Shown: positions 9,739 through 17,255, counted from the stretch's first letter. The stretch is 64,000 nt of DNA from Amphritea atlantica (GCF_018860855.1 NZ_JAHKQE010000020.1:150701-214700), one strand, 5' to 3'. Program-made: numbers and translations. Notes: generated by a model not told the origin, from the letters alone.

Positions 9739-11022
9739 TCAGACACCGATAATCAGGATGATCTGAGTATCAGGTTGTAATGGGGTGTTCGCTTTAGGGT
9801 GCTGACTCATAATCTGTCCCGCCGAGAAAGGGTCTTTTTCAGACAGTTGCTGCTCATACCAAAATACCTGATCTTGTAGTTCACCCAGTTTGCGCTCCGC
9901 TAATTGACGAGTGTAACCACTGACATTCGGCATCTTGGCAGCGCTATCAACCGTTTCTACAGTCTCCTCTTTCTCGGCAAGATCGATATCAAAACGAACA
10001 TTACCAAAACAGTTTGATGGGATACGGGCGAGATCATCGGCGGTTTCAAACAGCATCAGATCGGTTTGATTGGCAGCCGCCACCACTTTCAGATCAACAC
10101 TGGCTTTACTGATGCGATACCCGCCCTGCTTCGCCAATTTAGTACTGGCGCGCGAGATCGCATCTGAAGTCGAAAAGATAAGATCTTCACTCTTAACCGT
10201 TTTCGATTTAATCGGCACAACGCCACTGCCCTTCTTAATCAATCCTTCCAACTCACCGATACGATTATCTTTCAGTGTTAACTGATTCTGAAGCTCCGTC
10301 ACCCGTCGTTTTTCTATGTTTAACACTTCTAGCGTAGGCCGTTTATTTAACTCACTCTCAAGTTTTTTACGCTGCTGCTCTTTCAACTCGAGCTGTTGAG
10401 ATATTTCTCTCAGTTGGCCACTGCCCCGTTCTAACAATTTGATCCGATCTTCCTGCTGCTTCAGTTGCGACTTTAGCTGCGTTACCTGAGCTTTCTCAGC
10501 ATTGAGCATCTGCAGTGTTGGCCTTGCCTTTAATTCACTTTCTAACGTTTTACGAGTCTGCTCCTGACGCCGCAATTGCAAAGTCAGATCTTTTGTCGTT
10601 TCGCCAAGCTTGAGGTTTTCGGTTTCTAATAACTTGAACTTTTTAGTCTCAGCCACTGAACTGATCGCAGTCTTATTGATGCTGCCCGTAGGAATGCTAT
10701 ACAGAACCGTTGATGCCAAGGTCAATACCGGTTCATGGCTCAGTTTTATTGTGCCGAAATCCATGGTTTTTTGGCTATAGGTTTTAGGTGTATTACTGGC
10801 ATTCACCCATTCGCTATTCAACTTCACTTTGAGTAAAACCCGCGGTAAAAAGCCGCTAAAACGGCTACCGCACACCATACTCAATGCGCCATTGGAGGCA
10901 CTTTTACCGGAGGCAACCGCCGTCAGCCCACCGTTCACGGTATAGAAAAATAGTTGGGCATCCGTATTAGCCAACGGTTTGTTATTACTATCACGTAATG
11001 TGGCTTTAATATTGGTAGCCAT
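9739..11022 (-). CDS. Beta-sandwich / coiled-coil / PASTA protein of the paralog operon
   Basis: A 427-residue protein with three visible parts. Residues about 1-115 look like a transthyretin- or Ig-like beta domain (TLRDSNNKPLANTDAQLFF; an 'extra-substituent' pattern with a following FGTIKL strand). Residues about 125-265 are a charged coiled coil built from a 61-residue repeat, each unit carrying LESEL..RPTL..LN.EK. Residues about 270-360 are a less defined region, and 365-427 are a PASTA domain (MPNVSGYTRQLAERKL to IILIIGV). There is no signal peptide. It starts three bases after the preceding stop, so it is surely translated together with it. A long rod with a beta head and a PASTA foot suggests a structural spacer. 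The role is unknown. Confidence 0.8.
   Translation of the reverse strand: MATNIKATLRDSNNKPLANTDAQLFFYTVNGGLTAVASGKSASNGALSMVCGSRFSGFLPRVLLKVKLNSEWVNASNTPKTYSQKTMDFGTIKLSHEPVLTLASTVLYSIPTGSINKTAISSVAETKKFKLLETENLKLGETTKDLTLQLRRQEQTRKTLESELKARPTLQMLNAEKAQVTQLKSQLKQQEDRIKLLERGSGQLREISQQLELKEQQRKKLESELNKRPTLEVLNIEKRRVTELQNQLTLKDNRIGELEGLIKKGSGVVPIKSKTVKSEDLIFSTSDAISRASTKLAKQGGYRISKASVDLKVVAAANQTDLMLFETADDLARIPSNCFGNVRFDIDLAEKEETVETVDSAAKMPNVSGYTRQLAERKLGELQDQVFWYEQQLSEKDPFSAGQIMSQHPKANTPLQPDTQIILIIGV
10240..10600 (-). repeat. Internal 61-residue coiled-coil repeat within the PASTA rod protein
   Basis: Two copies of a 61-residue unit lie in tandem. The anchors RPTLQMLNAEK and RPTLEVLNIEK are exactly 61 residues apart, each preceded by a KTLESEL or KKLESEL stretch and followed by heptad-like Leu spacing. 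Boundaries are approximate. Repeats of this kind let a rod change length by duplication. Confidence 0.75.
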
Positions 11023-11025
11023 AAT

Positions 11026-11688
11026 CTATCGTCCTTGTTCAAAGCGATACAGTAACGTCTGAGATTGCCCGAACAGATCGGCCGTCAGAGCAATCACCTG
11101 CCCTTCCGCTTCTTGGTTTGAGATGACTAAACCTGCTTCAGCATGGCCATTTTCATCCAATACCAGCGCGGCGCGTTCCAATCGGGTTGATGCCTTAAGA
11201 GCGCCCTTGCCCATCTTTTCGGACAGCTCTCGATCAATATTCAACTCCACCACCGCGCCCTTAAGCGAAGTGTCTGTTGATGTCTGGGCAAACACCTTCA
11301 CCTCAGCCTTACGGGTTGATGCTTGTTCGACACTGAGACTCAATTGAATCTGCGGCACCGTTGCATCCAGAGGCGCAGCCACCATGACACCTTTAATAAT
11401 ACTGGTGGCTGAACTGCTACTCTGCTGTGAGGTTTTAACCGGTAAAAACTGTAGGCGGGCTTTTTTTTGGCTAGCTAAACTGCGACCCGCACTCACCGGC
11501 ACCGTATCAGAGGCCGTCATCTGCAACTTCAACTCAAACTCCATCCGAGGGATGTGATAAACCATACTTTGCTGACCCATAGCGTTCATCACCGGATACT
11601 GATTCAACCGACTTTGGGCTTTGCTCAGACCATCCGCCAGATTAATTAAAAAGTCATCCAGGTTTTGCCCTTTAGCTACGTCATCCAT
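11026..11688 (-). CDS. Divergent paralog-family protein with C-terminal beta-rich extension
   Basis: A 220-residue protein. The first 60 residues echo the family scaffold in shortened form: LDDFLINLADGLSKAQSRLN matches the membrane-proximal helix of the other paralogs, and YHIPRMEFELKLQM matches their FYQF...IE.KVSI strand. The rest (about 105-220) is beta-rich, with VAAPLDATVPQIQLSLSVE and an Ig-like alternation ending LYRFEQGR. The PIPPP element is missing or replaced, so this is the most diverged member. It has no signal peptide or membrane segment. It lies 21 bases after the coiled-coil gene and 3 bases before the PASTA rod gene. Confidence 0.75.
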   Translation of the reverse strand: MDDVAKGQNLDDFLINLADGLSKAQSRLNQYPVMNAMGQQSMVYHIPRMEFELKLQMTASDTVPVSAGRSLASQKKARLQFLPVKTSQQSSSSATSIIKGVMVAAPLDATVPQIQLSLSVEQASTRKAEVKVFAQTSTDTSLKGAVVELNIDRELSEKMGKGALKASTRLERAALVLDENGHAEAGLVISNQEAEGQVIALTADLFGQSQTLLYRFEQGR

Positions 11689-11709
11689 TCAAATATCTCC
11701 TGGTACCGA

Positions 11710-12642
11710 TCAACTAAAAAAAAGCTTTTTTTCCTGCTTGGCCATCGCTCTTCGCGCCGCTAAACGCTCTACCTGTCGATCACGAGCAATGTCAGCCAAG
11801 CGCTGCTCCCGTTTAGCCTCTGATTTTGCCAGCTGTTCAGCTAACATATCCTGCTGTCGCTTTGCCGCTATACGGGCATCTGAGTTGGCATTTTCTCGGG
11901 CTTGTAACTGTCGCTCCCGCTGCGCTTGCCAATCTTGCTGCTCCTGGCGTTGTAATAAACAAGCTTGCTCTAAGCGCTGCCTTTTTTGACCATCCGCTTC
12001 ATAAGCCTGAATCAATGCTTGCCGGCGTTTTAACGCTTGCGTCAAAATACGCTGATGCCGCTGATAGCCTTGTTCCCACTGCCGTTGCACCTCCTTCAAT
12101 CGACGTTGAGCATTGTCCTGCAGCGCTTTACGTTTCTGCTGTTCAAGCTGGGCAAAACGTTGTTGCATCTGTAATGCCTGACGCTTCTTTTGCTTAAGTT
12201 TTTCCAGCCGCGCCAGCTCCGCCTCTTTTAGCCCTCGGTCAAGACGCAAACGCGTGAGCGATCGCTGATTGATCTGCTGCCTAACCCGACTACGGTACGA
12301 TTCTCGCCGCTGCGCCTGTTGCTTATCTGCCAGACGGGATTGAGCCGAATGCTGCGGCATCGAAAAGCGCTGTTCATTCCAATCAGGGGCGACCGTATGC
12401 CCCGTGAGTTCATCCAACTGTTGAGCCAGCACTTGTTGCCGATTGACCAGTTCCTTTAACTCATCCGGCACATCCCCCATCTCCAACAGCTGCGTCAGCG
12501 GTCGCTGCGCAGTATCAGGCGCGGTCTTCAAAGCAGAAATGCCAGCCTCAGTGCTACGAACCGATGAATCTAGTGGGTTAGACTCAGTCCTAGGTTCTAC
12601 ACCGCTATCCAGTGCCGTCCAATCAAGATATTCACTCGACAT
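11710..12642 (-). CDS. Arg/Gln-rich coiled-coil protein of the paralog operon
   Basis: A 310-residue protein. Residues about 1-90 are acidic and probably disordered. Residues about 95-310 are an almost uninterrupted, highly charged helix rich in Arg, Gln, Leu and Lys, ending KKLFFS. The frame extends to a GTG at 12657, but I chose the ATG at 12642 because GAGGGA sits 6 bases before it. There is no signal peptide, membrane segment or catalytic motif. A long basic helix like this could act as a scaffold core, a bundle-forming filament, or a binder of nucleic acid; the sequence does not decide. It lies centrally, between the four tandem paralogs and the PASTA-associated genes. Confidence 0.75.
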   Translation of the reverse strand: MSSEYLDWTALDSGVEPRTESNPLDSSVRSTEAGISALKTAPDTAQRPLTQLLEMGDVPDELKELVNRQQVLAQQLDELTGHTVAPDWNEQRFSMPQHSAQSRLADKQQAQRRESYRSRVRQQINQRSLTRLRLDRGLKEAELARLEKLKQKKRQALQMQQRFAQLEQQKRKALQDNAQRRLKEVQRQWEQGYQRHQRILTQALKRRQALIQAYEADGQKRQRLEQACLLQRQEQQDWQAQRERQLQARENANSDARIAAKRQQDMLAEQLAKSEAKREQRLADIARDRQVERLAARRAMAKQEKKLFFS

Positions 12643-12695
12643 CAGCGTCCCTCGCACGGTTCCTTGTCTCTGCTGCAGCGATCAATCAACACCGA

Positions 12696-13250
12696 TCACT
12701 CAGCAACCTTGTTTCTCTCCACGATTGCGCGAATACGTTCCTCCAACACCGCCGGAGCCGGTGTCGGCAAAATCTTAGTGCGCATTAAGCTCGAACCTTC
12801 GGCACTGTAGTTAAATTTATTCGCATAACGGGCGCTAACGGAGGTCGTCCTTGCCCTCGCCATACCCATCCCGAGAAACCCACCGGCCATCGCACTGATC
12901 GTTTTGGTTGATGATTTACGTTCAAACTCTGAACTCTGTGTGAAGCTGATTGACACCTTTATCTCAATCAATGACTCCGTAAACTGATAGAACGTGGGTG
13001 TAAAACCCAGTTCTAACAGGGACATCTCTTCACCATCAAACTTAACCAGTGATTTTTTAGTCACCGTGGTGACTTCACCCGTAATCGGATCGATTTCTGG
13101 CACCTCATATTCCCCGCCCATCATCTGGGCGAGCCGGAGGCTGGTTTCATCCATGGCATACTGGGCTTCCGCGATCGCAAGCCCCATACTGGTAATCATC
13201 TCCCCAAAGGGCACATCACTCAGTTCACGTCCAATACTTGGTCTGGCCAT
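12696..13250 (-). CDS. Tandem paralog 4 (possible DUF2589-like scaffold protein)
   Basis: A 184-residue protein of the family that defines this operon. Shared elements in order are: VPFGEMITSMGLAIAEAQYA near residues 13-32; MDETSLRLAQMMGG; SLLELGFTPTFYQF near 75-90; IEIKVSISF; a variable Gly/Ala-rich loop (about 115-135); SARYANKFNYSAEGSSLMRT near 138-158; and the short Pro motif PTPAPAVLEE near 163-172. No signal peptide or membrane segment is visible. It is closest to the neighbouring gene at 13276-13836. The layout (helix, beta sandwich, PPP motif) recalls DUF2589 proteins, from memory only. The function is unknown; a homo- or hetero-oligomeric structural role is inferred from the multiple copies. 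Confidence 0.8.
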   Translation of the reverse strand: MARPSIGRELSDVPFGEMITSMGLAIAEAQYAMDETSLRLAQMMGGEYEVPEIDPITGEVTTVTKKSLVKFDGEEMSLLELGFTPTFYQFTESLIEIKVSISFTQSSEFERKSSTKTISAMAGGFLGMGMARARTTSVSARYANKFNYSAEGSSLMRTKILPTPAPAVLEERIRAIVERNKVAE

Positions 13251-13275
13251 TGTTATTCTCCTTCAGCTGGCGCGA

Positions 13276-13836
13276 TTACGCTTCTGTCTCATCCTCAGTA
13301 TCGAACAAATCCCTGACTCGCTCTTCAAAAATAGCAGGCGGTGGAATCGGTACGAGATTACAACGCAATAAACTCGCACCCTCGGCGCTATAGCTATATT
13401 TGCTGGCGTATGTGGCATCCACGGTGGTGGCTTGAAGCTTGCTACTACCACCGAAAAAACCGCCAAACGCGGGTTTACTACGCTTGGTTCCCGTGGTTTT
13501 AGTATTGCGTGTATAAGAACTTTCTCTGGTTATCTTGATGGCAATTTTGACTTCTATAATATTGTTAGTGAACTGATAAAAAGTCGGTGAAAAACCTAGC
13601 TCCAACATACTGACTTTCTGCGCCTTACCCTCGGCATCCGTACCAAAATAGACGCGCGAATCCTCAGAGCCGGTAACCGTACCCGCCTCATCGAGAATAG
13701 GAACGCGTCCACCCATCATCTGGGCCACTCTGATACTGGCTTCATCCAATTCGTACTGCGCATCGGCAATGGCGAACGCCATCTCTCTGATCATCTCCCC
13801 CATGGGGACATTGAGTAGTTCCTGACCAATCGACAT
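13276..13836 (-). CDS. Tandem paralog 3 (possible DUF2589-like scaffold protein)
   Basis: A 186-residue paralog. It carries VPMGEMIREMAFAIADAQYE, LDEASIRVAQMMGG, MLELGFSPTFYQF, IIEVKIAIKI, a Lys/Gly-rich variable loop with FGGFFGG, VDATYASKYSYSAEGASLLR and PIPPPAIFEERV, followed by an acidic tail. It is clearly the sister of the gene at 12696-13250. Differences concentrate in two loops: after the MMGG element (about residues 40-65) and between the sheet strands (about 108-130). That is what one expects if the core assembles and the loops present different surfaces. There is no secretion signal. It is separated from its neighbours by 25 and 41 bases. Confidence 0.8.
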   Translation of the reverse strand: MSIGQELLNVPMGEMIREMAFAIADAQYELDEASIRVAQMMGGRVPILDEAGTVTGSEDSRVYFGTDAEGKAQKVSMLELGFSPTFYQFTNNIIEVKIAIKITRESSYTRNTKTTGTKRSKPAFGGFFGGSSKLQATTVDATYASKYSYSAEGASLLRCNLVPIPPPAIFEERVRDLFDTEDETEA

Positions 13837-13877
13837 AGTTAACTCCTTGCTAACCGTTAGCGGTGATTAAATAAACG

Positions 13878-14366
13878 TTATTCCGTCTCTGTAGACTGAG
13901 CGGCCTGCTGCCTACTGGCGATCCAGTTTTGAAACGCATTGGGAGGCGGAATTGATGAGATCCGTGCCGTAATCGAGCTACTGGCCTCGGATGAAAAACT
14001 GTATTTATTACTAAATTCAGCGCTGACCGTCGCCGCGAACATGACAAAATAGACGGCTCCGCCCACGGTTGCAGAGGTACCAAACTTAGTTTCAGTGGTG
14101 GTTGATGTAGACAATGACACCCGAATATCAATCGTCGCCTCATTGAAGTGATAAAACACCGGCGCAAATCCCAGCGAGATAAGCGACACTCGTTCACCAT
14201 CTCCGATATCAACCCCGTGCTCTTCAGCATCGCCCAATTGCATCGCCATCTGAATTGAATTGTCATCGAGGGCTCGTTGAGCCGACGCAATCGCAGTACC
14301 CAACTGAGTTAGCAACCCTGGCAGGGGTGACTTCTCTAATGAGGCCATCACTTTGCTATTCGACAT
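13878..14366 (-). CDS. Tandem paralog 2 (possible DUF2589-like scaffold protein)
   Basis: A 162-residue, shorter paralog. It keeps the scaffold elements SPLPGLLTQLGTAIASAQRA, LDDNSIQMAMQLG, LISLGFAPVFYHF, TIDIRVSLS, VSAEFSNKYSFSSEASSS and SIPPPNAFQNWI. The loop after the first helix is reduced to about 15 residues, and the central loop contains a hydrophobic GGAVYFVMFAATV run that is probably a buried strand, not a membrane segment. It has no signal peptide. It sits 14 bases after the preceding paralog. A 146-residue open frame overlaps it in another register and is a shadow. Confidence 0.8.
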   Translation of the reverse strand: MSNSKVMASLEKSPLPGLLTQLGTAIASAQRALDDNSIQMAMQLGDAEEHGVDIGDGERVSLISLGFAPVFYHFNEATIDIRVSLSTSTTTETKFGTSATVGGAVYFVMFAATVSAEFSNKYSFSSEASSSITARISSIPPPNAFQNWIASRQQAAQSTETE

Positions 14367-14380
14367 CGCTTTATCCTCTG

Positions 14381-15004
14381 TTAGCCTGGATCGACGGGGT
14401 CAACGGGATCCACGGGTGCCGGATCGGGATCGGCTGGCACTGGATCAACGGGATCAACTGGCTCTGGCGTCACGGCAGGGCCATCAGGGGCGGAAATGGT
14501 GCCGCCACCGGAGGCCGCATGATTACGGATAGCGTCCAGAAATGCCTGTGGTGGGGGAATCGATTTCATGGTGGTTTTAATCCGCGACACCGCTTCCATA
14601 TCGAACTCATATTTATGGTGCAGATCAAAGGAGATCGTGCCTGCAAAAGCCACCGGCAGACCGGCACTTTCAGTACTGCCTAAGCCTGCTTCAACCCCAA
14701 AGTCGATACCGGACTCCACTCGTACAGAGATCGTCACCTTAAATTCCATCTCGGTTTCTTTAAAGTGGTAAAACTGCGGAATAAAACCCAATTCAAGCAG
14801 GCTTCGCTCCCGAGACGTCCCGTCTACATCATTAAAACTAATCCGCGTTTCACTCAGCATCGTCGCCGCACGCACCGAAGTGGAATCGAGCTCATATTGT
14901 GCAGCGGCAATCGCCTTCGCGGTATTTTCAATTAACTTAGGGATGGGGACATCCATTAACGCTTGTCCCGGTGTCATCCCGGCTACCTGATTATCAAAAT
15001 TCAT
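14381..15004 (-). CDS. Tandem paralog 1 with Asp-Pro repeat tail
   Basis: A 207-residue paralog and first of the four tandem copies. Scaffold elements are VPIPKLIENTAKAIAAAQYE, LDSTSVRAATML, LLELGFIPQFYHF, EMEFKVTIS, DLHHKYEFDMEAVSRIKT and SIPPPQAFLDAI. Unlike the others, it continues beyond the PPP motif with about 45 residues of low complexity, ending in a D-P-V repeat encoded by a short DNA repeat. The tail is probably extended and disordered and might act as a tether. No signal peptide or membrane segment is visible. GAGG lies upstream of the ATG, and the gene starts 18 bases after the TPR-like gene. Confidence 0.8.
   Translation of the reverse strand: MNFDNQVAGMTPGQALMDVPIPKLIENTAKAIAAAQYELDSTSVRAATMLSETRISFNDVDGTSRERSLLELGFIPQFYHFKETEMEFKVTISVRVESGIDFGVEAGLGSTESAGLPVAFAGTISFDLHHKYEFDMEAVSRIKTTMKSIPPPQAFLDAIRNHAASGGGTISAPDGPAVTPEPVDPVDPVPADPDPAPVDPVDPVDPG
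14384..14467 (-). repeat. Short repeat coding for an Asp-Pro-Val tail
   Basis: The last 28 codons of paralog 1 encode repeated D-P-V units (for example PVDPVDPVPADPDPAPVDP). The DNA shows recurring GGATC-type hexamer units in phase with the codons. Such tracts are prone to slippage, so the tail length may vary between strains. Confidence 0.7.
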
Positions 15005-15022
15005 CTCCCTGACCTCGCTGAA

Positions 15023-15544
15023 TTAACCTGACACAATTAACTGTTGTGATAGCTGAAACGACCCCATCTGTTTCTGCTCTTTTAACAACTGATTTTTGGT
15101 TGCTTTGGAATACTTCAGAATGCGTGTGAAGGCTTTGGTATAGCGCGACTTATCCTGCACCCTGCTCTGCTGATATTCGGATACCGCTTCACGCGCCTGC
15201 AGATGCTGATCTAACTTGACCAACAAGCAGATCCGGCGAAACTTTAATACCGCTAGATCATTTTCCACCGCCACAGAAACCGGTAGCGTCTGGCTCTCAT
15301 ACTCGGCGATGGCCCGCTCACAATAATCTAACGCGGCCTCCTCTTCGCCCGCTTGCTCCAGACACTCAAACACCAGTTCCGATATATACCGCTGTAACAT
15401 CAAGGGAAATTGCTGAGCCATCCCCGCCTGTAATAATTTTTGTAACGTTAATAAAGCGGCCTCATACTTTTGTTGCCGTAATTGTTTGCCAACATCCTGG
15501 AGTACAACCTCCAGCTTTATTTTCGGGATCGTTGTTTTATTCAT
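15023..15544 (-). CDS. TPR-like helical-repeat protein of the paralog operon
   Basis: A 173-residue helical protein. The N-terminal 130 residues resemble tetratricopeptide helices (QQKYEAALLTLQKLLQAG; EAALDYCERAIAEYE; LQAREAVSEYQQ), usually protein-protein adaptors. A Lys/Gln-rich C-terminal helix follows. No signal peptide is visible. Its ATG overlaps the end of the upstream gene by 8 bases, implying translational coupling with the L7/L12-repeat protein. An assembly or adaptor role is inferred from the fold only. Confidence 0.72.
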   Translation of the reverse strand: MNKTTIPKIKLEVVLQDVGKQLRQQKYEAALLTLQKLLQAGMAQQFPLMLQRYISELVFECLEQAGEEEAALDYCERAIAEYESQTLPVSVAVENDLAVLKFRRICLLVKLDQHLQAREAVSEYQQSRVQDKSRYTKAFTRILKYSKATKNQLLKEQKQMGSFQLSQQLIVSG

Positions 15545-16664
15545 GGGTATTTCTCATTAATCGGCAGTGAACATCAAACTGATGAGCTTCATACTGAATC
15601 CACAACCCTTGATGAAGATTGGCATCCGCCTTGACAGACCAACCCTCCGTTGTTTCAACAAAGCTAACTGAACGCCCCATAATCGCGGTACACAGTTTTT
15701 CTAACCGCGCACACTGCACCGGCGCATCGGTAATATTTTCAAACGTGAGATTAAAACGAATACCCCCAATCCACTCAGCCGTGACGGCACAACCCTGTGC
15801 CACCAAGGCATTCATAATGGGCTCGTAATCAGCTATCGATGCAGAACGTTTTAAGATGATGGGAAGGCTTGTAAAAAGACGGGGATGAAGGTGTAGCGGG
15901 ATACCCAGTTGTGACGACAGAATCGTCGAGATCGCCTGTTGCTGCTGAGCCGAGTCAGGCACCGATTTAAGCAACAGATCAAAACGATAATAATCCTGAT
16001 TGTGAATCACCAATGGCAGGTGCAATTCATTCGCTTTTTGCCATAAAGACTGAGCTTTTTGAACCGTTAAATCGGTCAATTGCCAACACTGCGACTGCTC
16101 TGGCTGAGCACCGACTTGCTGTAAGCCGAATTCTCGATAATAAGCAATAAGACTCCTATCACCACCAGGCGCGTAAGCCACCACTGTATATTTCGCGCTA
16201 TCACTGCAAGACTTCATCAGTTCGATACCCGGCTTACTAAAGCGCTCAATCAGTTCATTCGCCACCGGCTCAGACAGATTTCCTAAAATAATAGCGGGGG
16301 TTTTACTCAAACAACTCAGCAGCTCTTCGCTACTTTGGCCGGTAAATAGGGCAAGATCGGTGATAAATGAGGTGATATGGGTGAAATCGGAGATATAAAC
16401 GGCTAATTCAAAACGTTCAAGCGGGGATAAACATTGTTCACTTTGCGGTAATAGATCACAGGGGAGATCTGCTTCTTTGAGCACACTCACCATCTCTTCC
16501 GCGCTGTGAATATCTAACTTAGCTTGCAATATAGACGGCGCCGTCAAAATGCGTCGAATACAATCTTGGCGGCTTAACCCCAAGCGCTGATGAAAGCGCC
16601 CGATTGACAGAACATCGGCATTGCCGACCCCCAAAACCCTTACCTGGTAACTTTGCTGATGCAC
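15537..16664 (-). CDS. First gene of the paralog operon: protein with three L7/L12 C-terminal-domain-like repeats
   Basis: A 375-residue protein I cannot assign to a named family. Residues about 5-73 read like the C-terminal domain of ribosomal protein L7/L12: a first strand YQVRVLGVG, a helix, LGLS, a second helix, then TAPSIL, and finally SAEEMVSVLKEADLPCDL. The same order recurs near 88-156 (FELAVYISD, KTPAIILGNLSEPVAN, KPGIEL) and near 225-300 (FDLLLKSVP, SLPIILKRSASIADYEPI, AQGCAVTAEW). The L7/L12 domain recruits elongation factors; in other proteins such folds act as protein-binding modules. No signal peptide or membrane helix is visible. As the promoter-proximal gene it may be the hub or regulator of the system. 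The repeat reading is by eye. Confidence 0.72.
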   Translation of the reverse strand: MHQQSYQVRVLGVGNADVLSIGRFHQRLGLSRQDCIRRILTAPSILQAKLDIHSAEEMVSVLKEADLPCDLLPQSEQCLSPLERFELAVYISDFTHITSFITDLALFTGQSSEELLSCLSKTPAIILGNLSEPVANELIERFSKPGIELMKSCSDSAKYTVVAYAPGGDRSLIAYYREFGLQQVGAQPEQSQCWQLTDLTVQKAQSLWQKANELHLPLVIHNQDYYRFDLLLKSVPDSAQQQQAISTILSSQLGIPLHLHPRLFTSLPIILKRSASIADYEPIMNALVAQGCAVTAEWIGGIRFNLTFENITDAPVQCARLEKLCTAIMGRSVSFVETTEGWSVKADANLHQGLWIQYEAHQFDVHCRLMRNTHE

Positions 16665-16863
16665 GATATAGCCACTCTTAAAAAAGTGATTTTTTAGCTA
16701 TAACCGGTTTTTTACAAACTTACGGATCCGGGACAGCCACGGCCGATGCTTTTGCACCCCATCTTCATGACGGTTAAAAAAAGCTTAGGACAGAATCTGA
16801 AAGAATCAAACATAAGTTTGAAAATAAAATGGGGATTAAAAAATCAATAATATCTAGCGCAAA

Positions 16864-16891
16864 AAAAAACCGTTCAACAGAACGGTTTTTT
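16864..16891 (-). terminator. Rho-independent terminator of the 78-residue orphan gene
   Basis: A perfect 12-base stem (AAAAAACCGTTC / GAACGGTTTTTT) with a 4-base loop lies 23 bases past the stop at 16914. The flanking A- and T-runs allow it to work on both strands. It insulates the 11-gene operon from upstream minus-strand transcription. Confidence 0.88.
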
Positions 16892-16913
16892 ATAACAGAG
16901 GAACAAGCAGAGA

Positions 16914-17150
16914 TTAAGCGTGAACTTTTGCTTCCATATAGCGGGCATGGTCAGCTGCAACACGACAACCATAAACACCGACTTCACCTTTCCATCGCAT
17001 CCACGTGATAAAACCGCTGACGGCTTCAAACATTGAGCGGATCACAGACGTTGTCTCGCTACCACACTCATCGTAATAACCCATCGCTTGTAATTCACTT
17101 GCGATACGACGGTCATCACACTCTATTCCGGTAAACACCGATTGTTTCAT
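16914..17150 (-). CDS. Small conserved-looking protein, unknown function
   Basis: A 78-residue protein without a family I recognise. The ATG at 17150 is preceded by TTAGGAG at proper spacing, which rules against the longer frame starting at 17213. It has two Cys near the N-terminal half (IECDD and DECGSE), a Trp-rich middle (FITWMRWKGEVGVYGCRV) and no signal peptide or clear membrane helix. It has its own strong terminator and lies between the reductase gene and the large unknown operon. Whether it belongs with either is unknown. Confidence 0.7.
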   Translation of the reverse strand: MKQSVFTGIECDDRRIASELQAMGYYDECGSETTSVIRSMFEAVSGFITWMRWKGEVGVYGCRVAADHARYMEAKVHA

Positions 17151-17255
17151 TGGCGGGTCTCCTAACGGGTCACTATTTAGACATAAGTATAATACATATT
17201 TTGTGCAGCGCACAATAAAACTGTCTATTTAATAAACACCAAGCCAACGCTTCGA

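Noticed and set aside
12642..12657. GTG start giving a 315-residue coiled-coil protein
   Set aside because: GAGGGA is correctly spaced for the ATG at 12642 and would lie inside the coding sequence if GTG were used.
6519..16664. A contractile injection system or T6SS
   Set aside because: No sheath, tube, baseplate, spike or AAA+ ATPase gene is present. Only the layout of the membrane protein recalls T6SS effectors.
6519..16664. A gas-vesicle or encapsulin cluster
   Set aside because: No GvpA-like or HK97-like protein can be seen among the paralogs.
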